Shown here: positions 43,295 to 51,988 of the stretch, piece by piece | How the letters are laid out: each line of letters starts with the position of its first letter | Position numbering within the stretch: position 1 is the first letter of the stretch | Position numbers and translations under genes: made by a program | The notes under the pieces: model-generated | What the model saw: only the letters and a program-made list of their open reading frames with translations | The model's database searches: none | What the model was told of the DNA's origin: nothing | DNA from: Streptomyces roseolus | GTDB lineage: Bacteria > Actinomycetota > Actinomycetes > Streptomycetales > Streptomycetaceae | Length of the DNA stretch: 64,000 nucleotides | Direction of reading: 5' to 3' | Assembly (NCBI RefSeq): GCF_014649855.1 | Contig: NZ_BMTV01000004.1 | Coordinates: 62,001 to 126,000, forward strand

Positions 43295-44302
43295 TCAGAC
43301 GGCCACGGCGACGCCCGCGGTGGCGGTGCCGGCGCGGACCGGCTTGGGCTGGCCGGGGACGCGCGTCACGGTGGGGCCGTACCAGGTGACGGCGGGCGTC
43401 TCCTCGGTGGCGGGCGCGCGCGGGGGCGCGGGCACGACGGCGTACCCGAAGAGGCCCTCGGAGCCGCCGGTGGGCGAGGTGCGGGTGCCGGTCGCGGCGC
43501 CCGCGCGCGTGTGGCGGACGGCGAGGACGGAGTGCCGCAGCCTGCGGAGGCGGGCGGAGGGCTCCATGCCGGTCTCCCGCTGGAGGACCGTGCGCAGCCG
43601 CTCGTAGACGGCGAGGGCCTCTTCGTGGCGGCCGCAGCGGAGCAGGGCGACCATGAGGTGGGCCTGGAGCGGTTCGTTGGTGGCGTAGCGGGCGGCGAGC
43701 CCGGGGAGTTCGGAGAGGATCGCCTCGTGCCGGCCGAGGCCGAGCTGGGCCTCCACCCACTGGTCGAGGACGCTGAGGCGGGCGGACTCCAGGCGTTCTA
43801 TCTCGCGGCGGAGGCAGGGGCCGGCGGCCACGCCCGCGTAGGGTTCGCCGCGCCAGAGGGCGAGGGCCTCGCCGAGCCGCAGCGAGGCGCGGGCCAGGTC
43901 GCCGGCGTCCATGGCCCGGTAGCCGGCGCCGGCCGCGCGCTCGAACTGGCCGATGTCGTGGATGCCGACGCCGGTGTCGAGGCGGTAGCCGCCCGGGAGC
44001 GAGACGAGGACGGCGTCGGCGGTGCGCCGCTCGGTCCAGCCGCCCGCGCCGGCGTCCTCCTCCGACTCGTGGAGGGCGCGGGCGATGAGCGCCCGGAGCT
44101 CCGCGATGTGGGCGGCGATCTCGGTGCGGGCGCCGCGCGGCGCGCCGGACGGCCACAGCTCCTCGGTGAGGACGGTGACGGGCACGACCTGCCCGGCGAA
44201 GGCGGTGAGCAGGGCGAGGACCTGGCGTGGCGCGGCCGCTGTCGGAGTGATCGGTACCCCGCCCTCGCGGACCGACAGTCCCCCCAGGATGTGGATGTCC
44301 AC
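43295..44302 (-). CDS. SARP-family (AfsR/BTAD) transcriptional regulator
   Basis: 335 aa from GTG 44302 with GAGGGGG upstream. An OmpR-like winged helix (VDIHILGGLSVREGGVPITP ... RQVLALLTAFAGQVVPVTVLTEELWP) is followed by a bacterial transcriptional activation domain with TPR-like helices (QFERAAGAGYRAMDAGD...LGEALALWRGEPYAG, EALAVYERLRTVLQRETGMEPS). SARPs activate antibiotic clusters; none is adjacent here. The C-terminal ~60 residues are Pro/Ala-rich and variable. Confidence 0.9.
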   Translation of the reverse strand: MDIHILGGLSVREGGVPITPTAAAPRQVLALLTAFAGQVVPVTVLTEELWPSGAPRGARTEIAAHIAELRALIARALHESEEDAGAGGWTERRTADAVLVSLPGGYRLDTGVGIHDIGQFERAAGAGYRAMDAGDLARASLRLGEALALWRGEPYAGVAAGPCLRREIERLESARLSVLDQWVEAQLGLGRHEAILSELPGLAARYATNEPLQAHLMVALLRCGRHEEALAVYERLRTVLQRETGMEPSARLRRLRHSVLAVRHTRAGAATGTRTSPTGGSEGLFGYAVVPAPPRAPATEETPAVTWYGPTVTRVPGQPKPVRAGTATAGVAVAV

Positions 44303-44394
44303 TATGCCCCCTCGGTGTCTGCGCAAGCGGATCCTCGGGTTGATTAAAAAAAGACCCCCCTGGTCATGTCAATAAGAAACCGGAAGGTATGAAA

Positions 44395-44407
44395 TCAGGG
44401 TCCCTGA
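44395..44407. repeat. Inverted repeat in an AT-rich pocket
   Basis: TCAGGGTCCCTGA sits in the most AT-rich stretch of the window (about 44340-44450), in the gap upstream of the SARP gene. It may be an operator or promoter element. No gene was seen between 44303 and 44599. Confidence 0.4.
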
Positions 44408-44599
44408 AATGAGATAAGTTCGCCCGATTTGGTAGCAAATAAGAACGTCGCGTTCACGCCAGGGGCCGAAAGCCGATGCATGCCAGCAGCATGTTTCGGA
44501 CTCGGGGGTTTGGTTTCGCAGGGACCCTGTGGATGCCGGGAGCGCGATCTTCGATGAGTTCACGCCATCCTGACGGACATCCCGACCCGACGGTCTGTT

Positions 44600-45067
44600 T
44601 CAGCCGACCGCGGCGGCGGTGAGAAGGCCGAAGGAGGCGAGGATCAGGGCCGTACGGAGCCGGTGGTAGCCGTTCCAGCGTGCCTCGAAGGCGGCGCGGG
44701 TCGCCGACGGGTCCTCGTCGGGGCCCTCGGCCGCGGCGAGCGCGTTGTTGAGCGGGACGTTCCCGACGACGGTGACCAGGTGGTTGAGGACCGCGCACAC
44801 GAAGCCCGCGAGGACCAGCCACCGCTGCGTCCCGGTCCGCCCCTCCACCGGCACCAGGTAGGCGGCGACCGGGAGGACCGCGGAGGCGGCGAAGACCGTC
44901 AGGAAGACGGCCCTGGGCACCGCCTCGTTCACGCGGCGCATCGCGGTGACGAACGCGGCGTCCGTGAGGCGGCCCAGGGCGGGCATGATCCCGGTGAGGA
45001 AGACGAGGAGGAAACCGGCGTAGAGGCCGGTGCTTCCGACGGCGAGGGCGAGCAGCAGGGTGGCCAT
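44600..45067 (-). CDS. DUF1772 membrane protein (anthrone oxygenase-like)
   Basis: 155 aa, four hydrophobic segments. The features GLYAGFLLVFLTGIMPAL, NHLVTVVGNVPLNNAL and RWNGYHRLRTALILASFGLL are those of DUF1772, a family that includes fungal anthrone oxygenases. In bacteria the role is usually unknown. It is monocistronic as far as can be seen. Confidence 0.85.
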   Translation of the reverse strand: MATLLLALAVGSTGLYAGFLLVFLTGIMPALGRLTDAAFVTAMRRVNEAVPRAVFLTVFAASAVLPVAAYLVPVEGRTGTQRWLVLAGFVCAVLNHLVTVVGNVPLNNALAAAEGPDEDPSATRAAFEARWNGYHRLRTALILASFGLLTAAAVG

Positions 45068-45333
45068 GGGGTCATGATGCCGCGCCCGTGGCGGAGCCGC
45101 CCGTTCCCCTCCGGGCCCGCCGCACGGACGCGTCGGGCCTTGCCGCGCGGACGCGTTGGGCCGTGCGGCACGGGCGCGCAGGGCCGTGCGGCACGGACGG
45201 GTCCGGCCCCTGCCGCGCGCGGCAGGGGCCGGAAGGCCCGGGTGTACGGATCGCGTGTACGGGTCGGACGTACGGATCGGGCATGCGGATCGGGGGCGCC
45301 GGCCGGGCGGACGGGGGCACCGGCCGGGAAGGA

Positions 45334-46965
45334 TCAGGAGTACGGGTCGCCGGAGCGGAACTCGCCCTCCTCGGAGGGGCGTTCCCCGATCAGCCGGTCG
45401 GCCTGCCGCACCGCCTCGGCCAGCTCCCCCACCACCGCGGAGCCGGAGCGCCCCCGGATGGCGTCGGCGTACCCGGCGAGCTCGCCGAGGCGCGGCGCGC
45501 CCGGCAGCCGGCCGCCACCGCGCAGCTCCTCCGCGAAATAGGCGGAGATCGCCGAGAGTTGCAGGCTGTCGTGGCCCCCTTCCCAGAGTCCGGCGCGCAG
45601 CGCGCCCGCCTCGACCGTGCCCGAACGCTCCTGCGGGGAACGGGAGTCGGGGTCGAGCCAGCGGACGGTGGCGGTGGCGATCCGGCCGCTCGCGCCGGGC
45701 CGCGTCTTCACCGCGTACAGGGCGGTGACCGTGTGCCCGGCGCCGACCTCGCCGCCGTCGACCCGGTCGTTCCGGAAGTCCTCGTCGGCGACCTCGCGGT
45801 TCTCGTAGCCGATCAACCGGAAGCGCTCCACGGTCTCCCGGTCGAATGCGACCTGCGCCTTGGCGTCCCGGGCGCGCAGCTCGACCTGGGCGGGCAGCTG
45901 GTCGACGAAGACCTTGCGGGCCTGCTCGCGGGTGGAGACGTACGTGGTCTGGCCGTCGCCCTTGTCGGCGAGCCGCTCCATCAGCGCGTCGCCGTAGTCG
46001 CTGCCGACGCCCACGCCGAAGAGGGTGATGCCCTTCTCCCGACGCTGCTCGTCGATGCGGCCGAGGAGGGCGTCGGCCGCCGTCTCGCCGGTGTTGGCGA
46101 GGGCGTCGGAGAGCAGCACGACCCGGTTGGTGGCGCCCTTCCGGTGCCCCTCGGCGGCCACGTCGTAACCGGTGCGCAGCCCCGCCTCCAGGTGGGTGGA
46201 GGAGCGGACGGCGAGGGAGTCGACGGCTTCGCGGACACGGCCGCGGGCGTCGCCGAGGCGGGTCATCGGCAGCAGGGTCTCCGCCTCGTCGCTGAAGGCG
46301 ACCAGGGCGACGGAGTCGTCGTCGCGGAGCTCGTCGGCGGCGAGCCGCAGGGCGTGCTGGACGAGGTCGAGCCGGCCCGGCTCGTTCATCGAACCGGAGA
46401 CGTCGACGACGAAGGTGAGGGCGGCGGGCGGGCGCTCGCCGGCCCGGTCGGCACCCCGGGTGGCGAGGCCGACCCGGACGAGGGACCAGCCCTCCTCGCC
46501 GGTGCGGGCGCCGTCGACGGTGACGCTGAAGCCGTCGTCGGCGGGGCGCGGATAGTCGGGGCGGAAGCTGTTGACGAACTCCTCCGGCCGGACGGTGGCG
46601 GGGTCGGGCAGCCGGCCCTCGGCGAGCGAGCGGCGGGCGTAGCCGTACGAGGCGGTGTCGACGTCCAGGGCGAAGGTGGAGAGGTAGTCGGGGGCGGGGC
46701 TCGGGGCCCGCTGCTCGCCCTCGGGCGCGCCCGGGGGCCGCTGGTCGCCGGGCCCGTCCGTCCGCCCGTCGGCCGGAGCCGGCGGGGCGGCGGTGCCGCC
46801 GCCGGGCAGTCGGGGTACGGCCTCGCGGTGGTCGCCGGACGCGCGCGTCGAGTCGTTCGCCTCGCCGGCGCAGCCGCCGACGAGGAGGGCGGCGGCGAGC
46901 GCTCCGGCGAGGGCGGCGCTCCTGGTGGTGCTCCTGGTGGTGCTTCTCCAGTGCGGACGTTTCAT
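45334..46965 (-). CDS. Lipoprotein with von Willebrand A domain (YfbK-like)
   Basis: 543 aa. Signal peptide with lipobox LVGGC (Cys32), a Pro/Gly-rich linker, an N-terminal vWA-associated domain (DYLSTFALDVDTASYGYARRSL...RPEEFVNSF), the MIDAS motif DVSGSMNEPGRLDL with downstream SDALANTGET, and a C-terminal DUF3520-like part (AISAYFAEELRG). It is anchored outside the membrane and probably binds a protein partner through a divalent ion. The partner is unknown. Confidence 0.88.
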   Translation of the reverse strand: MKRPHWRSTTRSTTRSAALAGALAAALLVGGCAGEANDSTRASGDHREAVPRLPGGGTAAPPAPADGRTDGPGDQRPPGAPEGEQRAPSPAPDYLSTFALDVDTASYGYARRSLAEGRLPDPATVRPEEFVNSFRPDYPRPADDGFSVTVDGARTGEEGWSLVRVGLATRGADRAGERPPAALTFVVDVSGSMNEPGRLDLVQHALRLAADELRDDDSVALVAFSDEAETLLPMTRLGDARGRVREAVDSLAVRSSTHLEAGLRTGYDVAAEGHRKGATNRVVLLSDALANTGETAADALLGRIDEQRREKGITLFGVGVGSDYGDALMERLADKGDGQTTYVSTREQARKVFVDQLPAQVELRARDAKAQVAFDRETVERFRLIGYENREVADEDFRNDRVDGGEVGAGHTVTALYAVKTRPGASGRIATATVRWLDPDSRSPQERSGTVEAGALRAGLWEGGHDSLQLSAISAYFAEELRGGGRLPGAPRLGELAGYADAIRGRSGSAVVGELAEAVRQADRLIGERPSEEGEFRSGDPYS

Positions 46966-47232
46966 GGTCGACTCCCCGTTCCTGTACGGAAGTTGTGCCG
47001 GACGCGGCGCACCGCCGGGCGGGGCCGGGCCGCGTCCGGGCCTCTGCGACTGTGACGAACGGGAGGCGCGGGCGGACCCCGCGAAGGAGTTGCGGATGGA
47101 TCTCGATGTGGCAACGGAAGGCGGAACGGGGGGCAGTGGCATGGAGACGCCAGGTTTGTCCACAGGGGTTGTCACCGTGCGCAGTCGCATGAGTACATGG
47201 AGTGGACATCGATCGGGCGGGGGTGGTCAGCG

Positions 47233-47949
47233 GTGGCAGAGAGCGCGGGCTCCGTGATGCTCGCCCGTTCGGCGATGAACCGGGCCGCGACCGAGGGACA
47301 GCGGCCGGCGGGGCGGCCGGTCCGGGGTGCGCGGCGCATCAGCGCGGCGCTCGCCGGGCTGGCCGCCTCGACCCGGCACGAGCTGCTGACCTTCGACGAC
47401 CCGGTGGCCTCGGCGTCGCGTGCGATCCCCGAGCCGTTCCTGGAGCTGGCGGGAGCGTGCATGCGCGCGGCGGCGGAGCGGGCCGGGGAGGTGCGGCGGA
47501 TCGTGCCCCGGCACGCGCTGCCCCGGCTGGAGGACGGGCCGCGGATACCGGGGCGGGCGCGGTTCGCCGACGCGATCCCGTTCAAGCTGATCGTGGTGGA
47601 CCGGACGGTGGCGGCGGTCCCGCTCGACCTGGAGCTGCTGTACAACGGCCTGTTGCTGATCCGGGACCCGGTGGTGGTGCAGGCGCTGGTGCGGGCCCAT
47701 CACGCCTGCTGGGCGACGGCGGAGGAGTTGGTCCGCCTGCCACCGCCCCGGTCGGCGGGCGGACCACCGGAGCTGCTGCGCCCCGTCCTGGAGGCGCTGG
47801 TCTCGGGGCTGACGGACGAGGCGGCCGCGGCCCGGCTCGGCATGTCGGCGCGGACGTACAGCCGACGGGTGGGCGAGCTGATGGCCGCCCTGGGAACGAC
47901 GAGCCGCTTCCGCGCGGGCGCGGAAGCGGCTCGGAGGGGGTGGTTGTGA
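47233..47949 (+). CDS. LuxR-like HTH regulator
   Basis: About 238 aa from GTG 47233, chosen because GGGCGGGGGTGG precedes it; an ATG at 47197 is possible. The N-terminal ligand or PLD-like half (LAASTRHELLTFDDPV, IPFKLIVVDRTVAAVPLDL) and the HTH LVSGLTDEAAAARLGMSARTYSRRVGELMAALGTTSRFRAG resemble the second half of the TrmB/LuxR-like protein at 14690-15673. The winged-helix N-terminus is lacking. The target is unknown. Confidence 0.75.
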   Translation: MAESAGSVMLARSAMNRAATEGQRPAGRPVRGARRISAALAGLAASTRHELLTFDDPVASASRAIPEPFLELAGACMRAAAERAGEVRRIVPRHALPRLEDGPRIPGRARFADAIPFKLIVVDRTVAAVPLDLELLYNGLLLIRDPVVVQALVRAHHACWATAEELVRLPPPRSAGGPPELLRPVLEALVSGLTDEAAAARLGMSARTYSRRVGELMAALGTTSRFRAGAEAARRGWL

Positions 47950-48003
47950 GACCCCGGTGCGAAAGGCCCCGTCAGGGCCGGGGACACGGGGCTCTCCAGG
48001 GCC

Positions 48004-48873
48004 CTAGGACACGATGTCCTTGCGGGCGAAGCCGCGGAAGGCGAGCGCGAAGAGGACCAGGGCGTAGGTGACGGAGATCGCCGCACCCTGGGCCATGCCG
48101 CCCCACTCCAGGCGGGGCTGGAGGGCGTCGATCCAGGCGAACTGCCAGTGCGCGGGCAGGAAGTCGCGCCAGTCGCCGAGCGCCGTGACCGCGTCCAGGA
48201 CGTTGCCGACGATGGTCAGGCCGACCGCGCCGCCGACCGCGCCGAGCGGGGCGTCGGTGCGGGTGGAGAGCCAGAAGGCCAGCCCCGCGGTGACCAGTTG
48301 GGAGACCAGGACGAAGGAGGTGGCGATCAGCAGGCGCAGGACGGACTCCCCCGCCGGGAGCGAGCCGCCGGTGGGGAGCTGGAGCGGTCCCCAGCCGTAG
48401 GCGACCGTGCCCACGGCGAGGGCGAGCAGCGGCAGCAGGAAGAGCGCGGCGGCGCTGTAGCCGAGCGCCACCGCCAGCTTGGCGGCGAGCAGCCGGGACC
48501 GCGGCACCGGCGCGGCGAGCAGATAGCGGAGGGAGGACCAGCCGGCCTCGGAGGCGACCGTGTCGCCGCAGAAGAGCGCCACGGGGATGACGAGGAGGAA
48601 ACCGGCCGAGACGAAGAGGCAGGTCGCCGCGAAGTTGGCGCCCGAGGCGGTGGCCGTGTCGATGAGGGTGATCCGCCCGCCGCGGTCGTCGGCGTCGGGG
48701 CCGCCGATGGCGAAGGCCACGATCAGGACGAGCGGCAGGGCGGCGAGCACCCCCGCCATCACCAGGGTGCGGCGGCGCTTCCACTGGCGCAGGGCCTCGA
48801 CGCGCAGCGGCAGGGTGCGCCCGGGACGGTAGCCGGGGGCGAGGGCGTCGGGTCCGGGGGCCGTCGCGGTCAT
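48004..48873 (-). CDS. ABC-2 type transporter permease
   Basis: 289 aa with six hydrophobic segments. CGDTVASEAGWSSLRYLLAAPVPRSRLLAAKL is the typical cytoplasmic loop of ABC-2 permeases. The start overlaps the end of the fused hydrolase-ATPase gene (ATGA), so both work together. The substrate is unknown. Confidence 0.88.
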   Translation of the reverse strand: MTATAPGPDALAPGYRPGRTLPLRVEALRQWKRRRTLVMAGVLAALPLVLIVAFAIGGPDADDRGGRITLIDTATASGANFAATCLFVSAGFLLVIPVALFCGDTVASEAGWSSLRYLLAAPVPRSRLLAAKLAVALGYSAAALFLLPLLALAVGTVAYGWGPLQLPTGGSLPAGESVLRLLIATSFVLVSQLVTAGLAFWLSTRTDAPLGAVGGAVGLTIVGNVLDAVTALGDWRDFLPAHWQFAWIDALQPRLEWGGMAQGAAISVTYALVLFALAFRGFARKDIVS

Positions 48874-51512
48874 GCGGATCCTCCGATCAGGGTCAGGAAG
48901 GCGTCCTCCAGGCGTCGGTGCGGGCCGACCCCGGTCAGCGGGACGTCCAGGCGGACGAGTTCGCCGATGAGCGCGGTCGGGTCGGCGGGGCCGTCGGCCG
49001 AGGACAGGCCGACGAGGAGGCCGCCGTCGGTGCGGACCGCCGTGCCGACGCCGGGCAGGGCGGCGACCTTCTCGACGAGCGCGTCGGCGACCGGCTCGCC
49101 GAGGGTGACGAGGAGGGTGTCGCCCGCCCCGGTGATCTCGGCGACCGGGCCTGCCTGGACCAGCTGCCCGCGGTCCATGACGACGAGGTGGGTGCAGGAC
49201 TGCTCGACCTCCGCGAGGAGGTGGCTGGAGACGATGACGGTGCGGCCGCCCGCCGCGTACCGGATCATCACCTCCCGCATCTCGCGGATCTGCGGCGGGT
49301 CGAGGCCGTTGGTGGGTTCGTCGAGGATGAGGAGGTCGGGCAGGCCGAGCATGGCCTGGGCGATGGCGAGGCGCTGCCGCATGCCCTGCGAGTAGGTGCG
49401 GACGGCCCGTTCGAGGGCGCCGCCGAGGTTGGCGATGCGGAGGGCCTCGTCGAGGTGGGCGTCCTCGGCGGGGCGGCCGGTGGCCTTCCAGTACAGCTCC
49501 AGGTTCTCCCGGCCGGTGAGGTGCGGCAGGAAGCCGGCGCCCTCGACGAAGGAGCCGACCCGGGAGAGGACCGGGGCGCCGGGCCGGATGGCCTGGCCGA
49601 AGACCCGGATCTCGCCCTCGTCGGGGGTGATCAGGCCCATGAGCATGCGCAGGGTGGTGGTCTTCCCGGCGCCGTTGGGGCCGAGCAGGCCGAGGACCTG
49701 GCCCTGTTCGACCTGGAAGGAGAGGTCGCGGACGGAGTACCGCTCGCCGCCCTTGTACTTCTTCGACAGGCCGGTGATCCGGAGGGGTACGGCGGCGAGT
49801 CCGGGGTCGGGCGCCGGGCCGGCGGCGCGGCGGCGGGCGGTCAGGAGGAGGACGGCGGCGACGGCCAGGCCGACGAGCGGCAGGCCCCAGACCCACCAGG
49901 GCAGGCCGGCGGCCTGGGTGGTGACGGCCGGCGCGGTGGGCACGGTGAGCGGGCCCTCGGCGGCGACGGTGTAGCCGGCGGTGGCGGCCGGGGAGGCGTA
50001 GCCGAGGTCGGTGGCCGAGACGACCAGGCGGAGCCGGTGGCCGGCCTCCACCTCGTGGTCGATCGCGGGCAGGGTGAGGGTGACGGAGCGGCCCTTTCCG
50101 GCGTCATCGACGCGGACCGGGGCGACGAGCTGGGCGGGCAGCACCTGCTGACGTCCGTCCGGCCCGACGTCGTACACCTTGGCGAAGAGGACGGCGGAGC
50201 CGTCGGGGGCCGTGGAGGTGACCCTGACCCGGGCGGTCGGGGTGCCGGTGATCCGCAGCGGGCCGGTCACCGGGGCGGTGTCGAAGCGGGCGTGCTGGCC
50301 GGGGAAGTCGAGGGCCAGGCCGACGCCGAGGGAGGAGGAGAGGCCGCCGAGGCCGCCGCCGAGACCGGGCACGGCGGAGACGGCGGGCGGGGCGCCGCCG
50401 GCCGGGTTGGCGAAGCGCTGCGGCGGTCCGGTGAGGGCGAGGTCGCGGGTGCCTTCGCGCAGGCCCGGGTAGCGGTCGGCGGTGGCGGCACGGAGGGTGG
50501 CGCGGCCGTCGGTGGAGTCGACGCCTCCGGTGCGGCTCACCCGGAAGGCGGGGCCGGTGTCGACGGAGGCGTCCTCCTTCAGCCAGCGGTCGAACCAGGC
50601 GCCGATCCGGTCCTCGACGCGCCCGGTCTCGCGGTCGCCGCCGTCGTGGCCGCCGGAGGCCCAGTCGACGGCGACGGGGGCGCCGTTGGCGGCGAGGGCG
50701 CGGGCCATGGCGTCGGACTGGTCGAGGGTGAAGAGGGAGTCGGTCTGGCCCTGGACGATCAGGGTGGGGACCTTGACGCGGTCGCCGACGGCGGAGGGGC
50801 TGCGGGCCTCCAGGAGGGCGCGGGCCTCGGCGTCGGGCGCGCCGGAGACGGCGACGCGTTCCTTCAGGGCGCAGATCTCGGGGGCGAAGCGGCCGCAGGC
50901 GTCGCCCCGGGCGTCGGCGCCCATCGAGAAGAGGATCCCGGACCACAGCTTCTTGTAGACGCCGCCGGGGAAGAGGGCGTCGGCGAGGTTCCAGTAGGTG
51001 ATCTGGGGGGCGATGGCGTCGACGCGGGGGTCGTGCCCGGCGGCGAGGAGGGAGATCGCGCCGCCGTAGGAGGCGCCGGTGACGCCGACGCGCGGGTCGC
51101 CCGCCTCGTCGAGCAGGACCTCGGGGCGGGCGGCGAGCCAGTCGAGGAGCCCCCGCACGTCCGCGACCTCGTGCGCGGGGTCGTTGAGGCCGATCTTCCC
51201 GCCCGAGGCGCCGAAGCCGCGCGCGGACCAGGTGAGGACGGCGTACCCGTCGCGGGCGAGGCGTTCGGCCTGCGCCCTGACGTCGTCCTTGGAGCCGCCG
51301 AAGCCGTGGGCGAGCAGCACGGCGGGGCGGCGGCCGGAGGGGCCGGCGGTGAAGTACGAGGTGTCGATCCGCACCCCGTCGAGGGTGAGGGGCCGGTCCT
51401 CGCGCTGGACGGGCGGGGGTTCGTCCAGGGCGGCGGCGGTCCAGGTGCCGGCGCCCGCGAGGACGGCGAGGGCGGCGGTGACCGCGGCCCACCGGGGAAG
51501 TCGGAGTCGCAT
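48870..51512 (-). CDS. Exported alpha/beta hydrolase fused to an ABC-2 ATPase
   Basis: 880 aa. Residues 1-28 form a signal/anchor. About 40-330 is a CocE/PepX-type alpha/beta hydrolase with nucleophile Ser148 in TGASYGG and HGFGGSKDDVRAQAERLA. A jelly-roll X-Pro peptidase C-domain follows (to about 540). One membrane helix (LPWWVWGLPLVGLAVAAVLLL) is followed by an ABC ATPase: Walker A GPNGAGKTTTLRML, signature YSQGMRQRL, Walker B LLILDEPTNGLDPPQ. The hydrolase would be outside and the ATPase inside. The partner permease is encoded directly downstream. Such fusions recur in actinomycetes; the substrate is not known. Confidence 0.88.
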   Translation of the reverse strand: MRLRLPRWAAVTAALAVLAGAGTWTAAALDEPPPVQREDRPLTLDGVRIDTSYFTAGPSGRRPAVLLAHGFGGSKDDVRAQAERLARDGYAVLTWSARGFGASGGKIGLNDPAHEVADVRGLLDWLAARPEVLLDEAGDPRVGVTGASYGGAISLLAAGHDPRVDAIAPQITYWNLADALFPGGVYKKLWSGILFSMGADARGDACGRFAPEICALKERVAVSGAPDAEARALLEARSPSAVGDRVKVPTLIVQGQTDSLFTLDQSDAMARALAANGAPVAVDWASGGHDGGDRETGRVEDRIGAWFDRWLKEDASVDTGPAFRVSRTGGVDSTDGRATLRAATADRYPGLREGTRDLALTGPPQRFANPAGGAPPAVSAVPGLGGGLGGLSSSLGVGLALDFPGQHARFDTAPVTGPLRITGTPTARVRVTSTAPDGSAVLFAKVYDVGPDGRQQVLPAQLVAPVRVDDAGKGRSVTLTLPAIDHEVEAGHRLRLVVSATDLGYASPAATAGYTVAAEGPLTVPTAPAVTTQAAGLPWWVWGLPLVGLAVAAVLLLTARRRAAGPAPDPGLAAVPLRITGLSKKYKGGERYSVRDLSFQVEQGQVLGLLGPNGAGKTTTLRMLMGLITPDEGEIRVFGQAIRPGAPVLSRVGSFVEGAGFLPHLTGRENLELYWKATGRPAEDAHLDEALRIANLGGALERAVRTYSQGMRQRLAIAQAMLGLPDLLILDEPTNGLDPPQIREMREVMIRYAAGGRTVIVSSHLLAEVEQSCTHLVVMDRGQLVQAGPVAEITGAGDTLLVTLGEPVADALVEKVAALPGVGTAVRTDGGLLVGLSSADGPADPTALIGELVRLDVPLTGVGPHRRLEDAFLTLIGGSA

Positions 51513-51732
51513 GGCCCCGAGCGTAGGCGGACCGGCTGTGCGCGGGCGGCGCCCGGGGGCGGAGATCGGCGGCCTCCTGGAGGCGTACGCGGCGGGTCCG
51601 CGTACAGCGGTCGCGGTACGCCCGGGACGGCCGTGCGGCGGTGGGACCACCACCCGATCGCGTCTCCCGGCGTGCGGTGGGCCGGGAGGTGCCGAAGAGT
51701 CGTGGCGAACGCCCCCACTCGAAGGAGAGAAC

Positions 51733-51909
51733 ATGCTTCGGCGCATCTCGATCGCTCTGGCCGGTCTGCTCGCTGTCGGCTTCCTCGCCGCCTCCCCCGC
51801 CGCCGCTCACGCCGGTGACGTGGAGGGCTGCTGGGTCAGCGGGGTCGCGGCCTCGGCGGGCAGTGTCCACGTGGTGGACTTCGACGCCGCCTGCTGGGAC
51901 GTGGGCTGA
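51733..51909 (+). CDS. 58-aa secreted peptide with two Cys-Trp motifs
   Basis: ATG 51733 with GAAGGAGAG upstream. Signal peptide MLRRISIALAGLLAVGFLAA ending in AAAHA. The mature ~31 residues hold EGCWVSG (Cys33) and end in ACWDVG (Cys54), able to form one disulfide. I do not recognise the family. Its end shares the WDV word with the GAGWDVAPT peptide at 12586, which may be coincidence. A strong terminator follows. Confidence 0.7.
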   Translation: MLRRISIALAGLLAVGFLAASPAAAHAGDVEGCWVSGVAASAGSVHVVDFDAACWDVG

Positions 51910-51930
51910 CCTGCGGTCCGGTCGACCGCT

Positions 51931-51964
51931 CCGGGCGGGCACCCCTTCGGGGGTGCCCGCCCGG
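51931..51964. terminator. Strong bidirectional terminator hairpin
   Basis: CCGGGCGGGCACCCC pairs with GGGGTGCCCGCCCGG around a TTCG loop, between the convergent peptide and mmsA-like genes. Confidence 0.85.
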
Positions 51965-51988
51965 CGGCGTGCGGGACGGCCCGGGAGG

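Noticed and set aside
44369..44563. 64-codon minus-strand frame in the AT-rich pocket
   Set aside because: No ribosome site, no family resemblance and non-Streptomyces codon pattern; a chance frame in low-GC sequence.
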